This document shows, one piece after another, positions 6,358 to 7,493 of a DNA stretch of 7,493 nucleotides. The stretch's first letter is position 1; each line of letters opens with the position of its first letter. Source of the stretch: Lactobacillaceae bacterium. Its GTDB lineage: Bacteria; Bacillota; Bacilli; Lactobacillales; Lactobacillaceae. The DNA lies in contig JAISIV010000101.1 in assembly GCA_031261865.1 (NCBI GenBank), forward strand, positions 1 to 7,493, given 5' to 3'. The position numbers were made by a program, and so were the translations under genes. The notes beneath the pieces were generated by a model, which searched no databases, had not been told where the DNA came from, and saw only the letters and a program-made list of their open reading frames with translations.

Positions 6358-7277
6358 TTGAGTGCTCTCCTATTGGCGATGCGACGAATAATTGTATTGA
6401 ATAGCAATGACATCAAAAGAAGAATCATAGCTAGTGACCAGAGCACATCGTTAGCTAGCGAGCCATCAGTAGTGTTTCCGATACCTTGTGTGAGGACGGA
6501 AGTTAATGTGGCAGCTGGTGAAAATAGTCCGTCAGGCATAACTGGAGAATTACCAACAACCATTTGTACTGCTAGCGCTTCCCCGAAAGCTCGGGCTAAG
6601 CCGAAAACGATTGCCGTTAAAATTCCTGGAATGGCGGCACGTAAAACTACTTTATAAATGGTTTGCCAAGGAGTTGCTCCAATAGCATATGCAGATTCAC
6701 GCATGTGTCCAGGAACGTTTCTCAAAGCATCAATAGTCATAGAAGTGATGGTTGGAAGAATCATGACAAAAAGGACGACCACCCCTGAAAAAATCCCGAA
6801 TCCAGTACCACCAGTTGCATTTCTAACGGCAGGGACTACGACGGCTAGCCCAATGAAACCGTAAACGACAGAAGGAATTCCAACAAGTAATTCAATAACT
6901 GGTTGCATGATTTTGTTTCCCCATTTAGGAGAAACTTCAGTAACGAATAGCGCTGTTCCAATTGCGAAAGGAGTAGCAACTAAAGCACTTAGGAAAGTTA
7001 CTGCGAACGAACCAACGATCATTGGCAGGGCGCCGACCAATTGATTACCGGCTTCATCAGTTTTTCCTGGGTTCCATTGAGTTCCGAAGACAAAATTAAA
7101 CGGATTAATTTGATCCAAAGTAAAAGTTGATAGTCCACGGCTAACAACGAAGAAAAGGATCGCAAAGACAACCAAGCCAATTAGAATAAGAGCAAAAAGG
7201 CTTAACCTTTTTCCGAAATTGTCTTTTTTGGTAGAAATCGATTTTTTAGTTAATTGTTGATAAAGTTCATCATTCAT
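6354..7277 (-). CDS. pstC: Phosphate ABC transporter permease PstC
   Basis: The other half of the phosphate channel, 307 residues with about six membrane helices. The first (27-47) follows a polar, lysine-rich N-terminus of some 24 residues. The external loop FGTQWNPG (64-71) is typical of PstC. Other family segments are VGALPMIVGSF (81-91), LLVGIPSVVYGFIGL (130-144), the EAA loop ESAYAIGATPWQTIYKVVL (194-212) and GLARAFGEALAVQMVVGNSP (226-245). The ATG overlaps the pstS stop by four bases (ATGA). I see no clear Shine-Dalgarno at a good distance (GGAA lies about 13 bases upstream), so translation probably depends on ribosomes finishing pstS. The gene is intact. Confidence 0.96.
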   Translation of the reverse strand: MNDELYQQLTKKSISTKKDNFGKRLSLFALILIGLVVFAILFFVVSRGLSTFTLDQINPFNFVFGTQWNPGKTDEAGNQLVGALPMIVGSFAVTFLSALVATPFAIGTALFVTEVSPKWGNKIMQPVIELLVGIPSVVYGFIGLAVVVPAVRNATGGTGFGIFSGVVVLFVMILPTITSMTIDALRNVPGHMRESAYAIGATPWQTIYKVVLRAAIPGILTAIVFGLARAFGEALAVQMVVGNSPVMPDGLFSPAATLTSVLTQGIGNTTDGSLANDVLWSLAMILLLMSLLFNTIIRRIANRRALK

Positions 7278-7492
7278 TTTTCAGTTACGTTTCCGTTCGC
7301 GTCTTTGACATATTGCATTCCAGATATAGGAATATAACCCAATTTTGGAAGAACATTTTTTTGAAAATCATTAGACATAAAGAATTTCAAATAAGCGGCA
7401 GTCGTACCATAAGGCTTTCCTTTGGTGTACATATGTTCGTAAGACCAGATTTTCCAATCATTGTTTTCAACATTTTTTGCTGTTGGCTTAAC
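7274..7492 (-). CDS. pstS: Phosphate-binding protein PstS (C-terminal part only)
   Basis: Translation of the minus strand from the window edge gives 72 codons and a TGA stop at 7274-7276. The segment WKIWSYEHMYTKGKPYGTTA, then YLKFFMSNDFQKNVLPKLGY and IPISGMQYV, is the C-terminal end of the extracellular lipoprotein that captures phosphate and passes it to PstC and PstA. Position at the head of the pst genes supports this. Its signal peptide, lipobox and most of its ligand-binding residues lie beyond the window, as should the operon promoter. A four-base overlap with pstC (ATGA) implies coupled translation. If the species has several pstS copies, this fragment cannot tell which one it is. Confidence 0.92.
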   Translation of the reverse strand, partial: VKPTAKNVENNDWKIWSYEHMYTKGKPYGTTAAYLKFFMSNDFQKNVLPKLGYIPISGMQYVKDANGNVTEK

Positions 7493-7493
7493 A

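Larger units (their letters stand above)
1..7493 (-). other. Probable single transcription unit pstS-pstC-pstA-pstB-pstB-phoU-yvlD-hprK-gpsA-galU
   Basis: All ten genes read in the same direction. Junctions in order are: 4-base overlap, 4-base overlap, 1-base overlap, 1-base overlap, 17-base gap, 53-base gap, 3-base gap, 14-base overlap and 1-base gap. No GC-rich hairpin followed by a U run, and no good promoter pair, was found between genes on the minus strand. Internal promoters inside coding sequence, for example ahead of hprK or galU, cannot be excluded by eye. Confidence 0.55.

Noticed and set aside
6358..6864. Two adjacent plus-strand open frames of 99 and 68 codons inside pstC
   Set aside because: Antisense to the conserved PstC permease sequence, with no family features of their own.

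Overview
This window is a dense, single-strand block of chromosomal housekeeping genes. All ten genes lie on the minus strand, so transcription runs from right to left. Protein similarities, AT-rich DNA and gene order (pst genes, phoU, a YvlD-like membrane protein, hprK, gpsA, galU) point to a low-GC Gram-positive bacterium, most likely of the Lactobacillaceae in the broad sense (lactobacilli, Leuconostoc relatives, Oenococcus). The genus cannot be fixed by eye. No mobile element, phage gene, CRISPR array, tRNA or rRNA was seen.

Layout in transcription order: pstS (only the last 72 codons, 7274-7492), pstC (6354-7277), pstA (5464-6357), pstB copy 2 (4625-5464), pstB copy 1 (3852-4625), phoU (3148-3834), a yvlD-type four-helix membrane protein (2750-3094), hprK (1790-2746), gpsA (784-1803) and galU (the first 260 codons, 3-782). 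Neighbours overlap by 1, 4 or 14 bases or lie within 17 bases of each other. The one exception is the 53-base gap between phoU and the yvlD-like gene. No convincing terminator or internal promoter was found, so one long transcript is plausible. The main promoter should lie upstream of pstS, outside the window.

The right two thirds encode a complete high-affinity phosphate ABC importer apart from the cut PstS: permeases PstC and PstA, two ATPases and the regulator PhoU. The left third encodes HPr kinase/phosphorylase, the Gram-positive sensor for carbon catabolite control, then glycerol-3-phosphate dehydrogenase (precursor for phospholipid and teichoic acid) and UTP-glucose-1-phosphate uridylyltransferase (UDP-glucose for glycolipids, cell-wall glycosylation and galactose use). 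A plausible link is inorganic phosphate: it is imported by Pst, is a substrate of the HPrK phosphorylase reaction, and is consumed in envelope polymers.

Nothing here looks like a new biological system. The points worth a second look are small: the absence of lgt between hprK and gpsA, where a 14-base overlap holds an A8 tract; a near-perfect 22-base palindrome just before the Shine-Dalgarno of the first pstB; an inverted repeat that can pair with the start codon of the yvlD-like gene; a galU codon choice unlike its neighbours; and a variant P-loop in HPrK.
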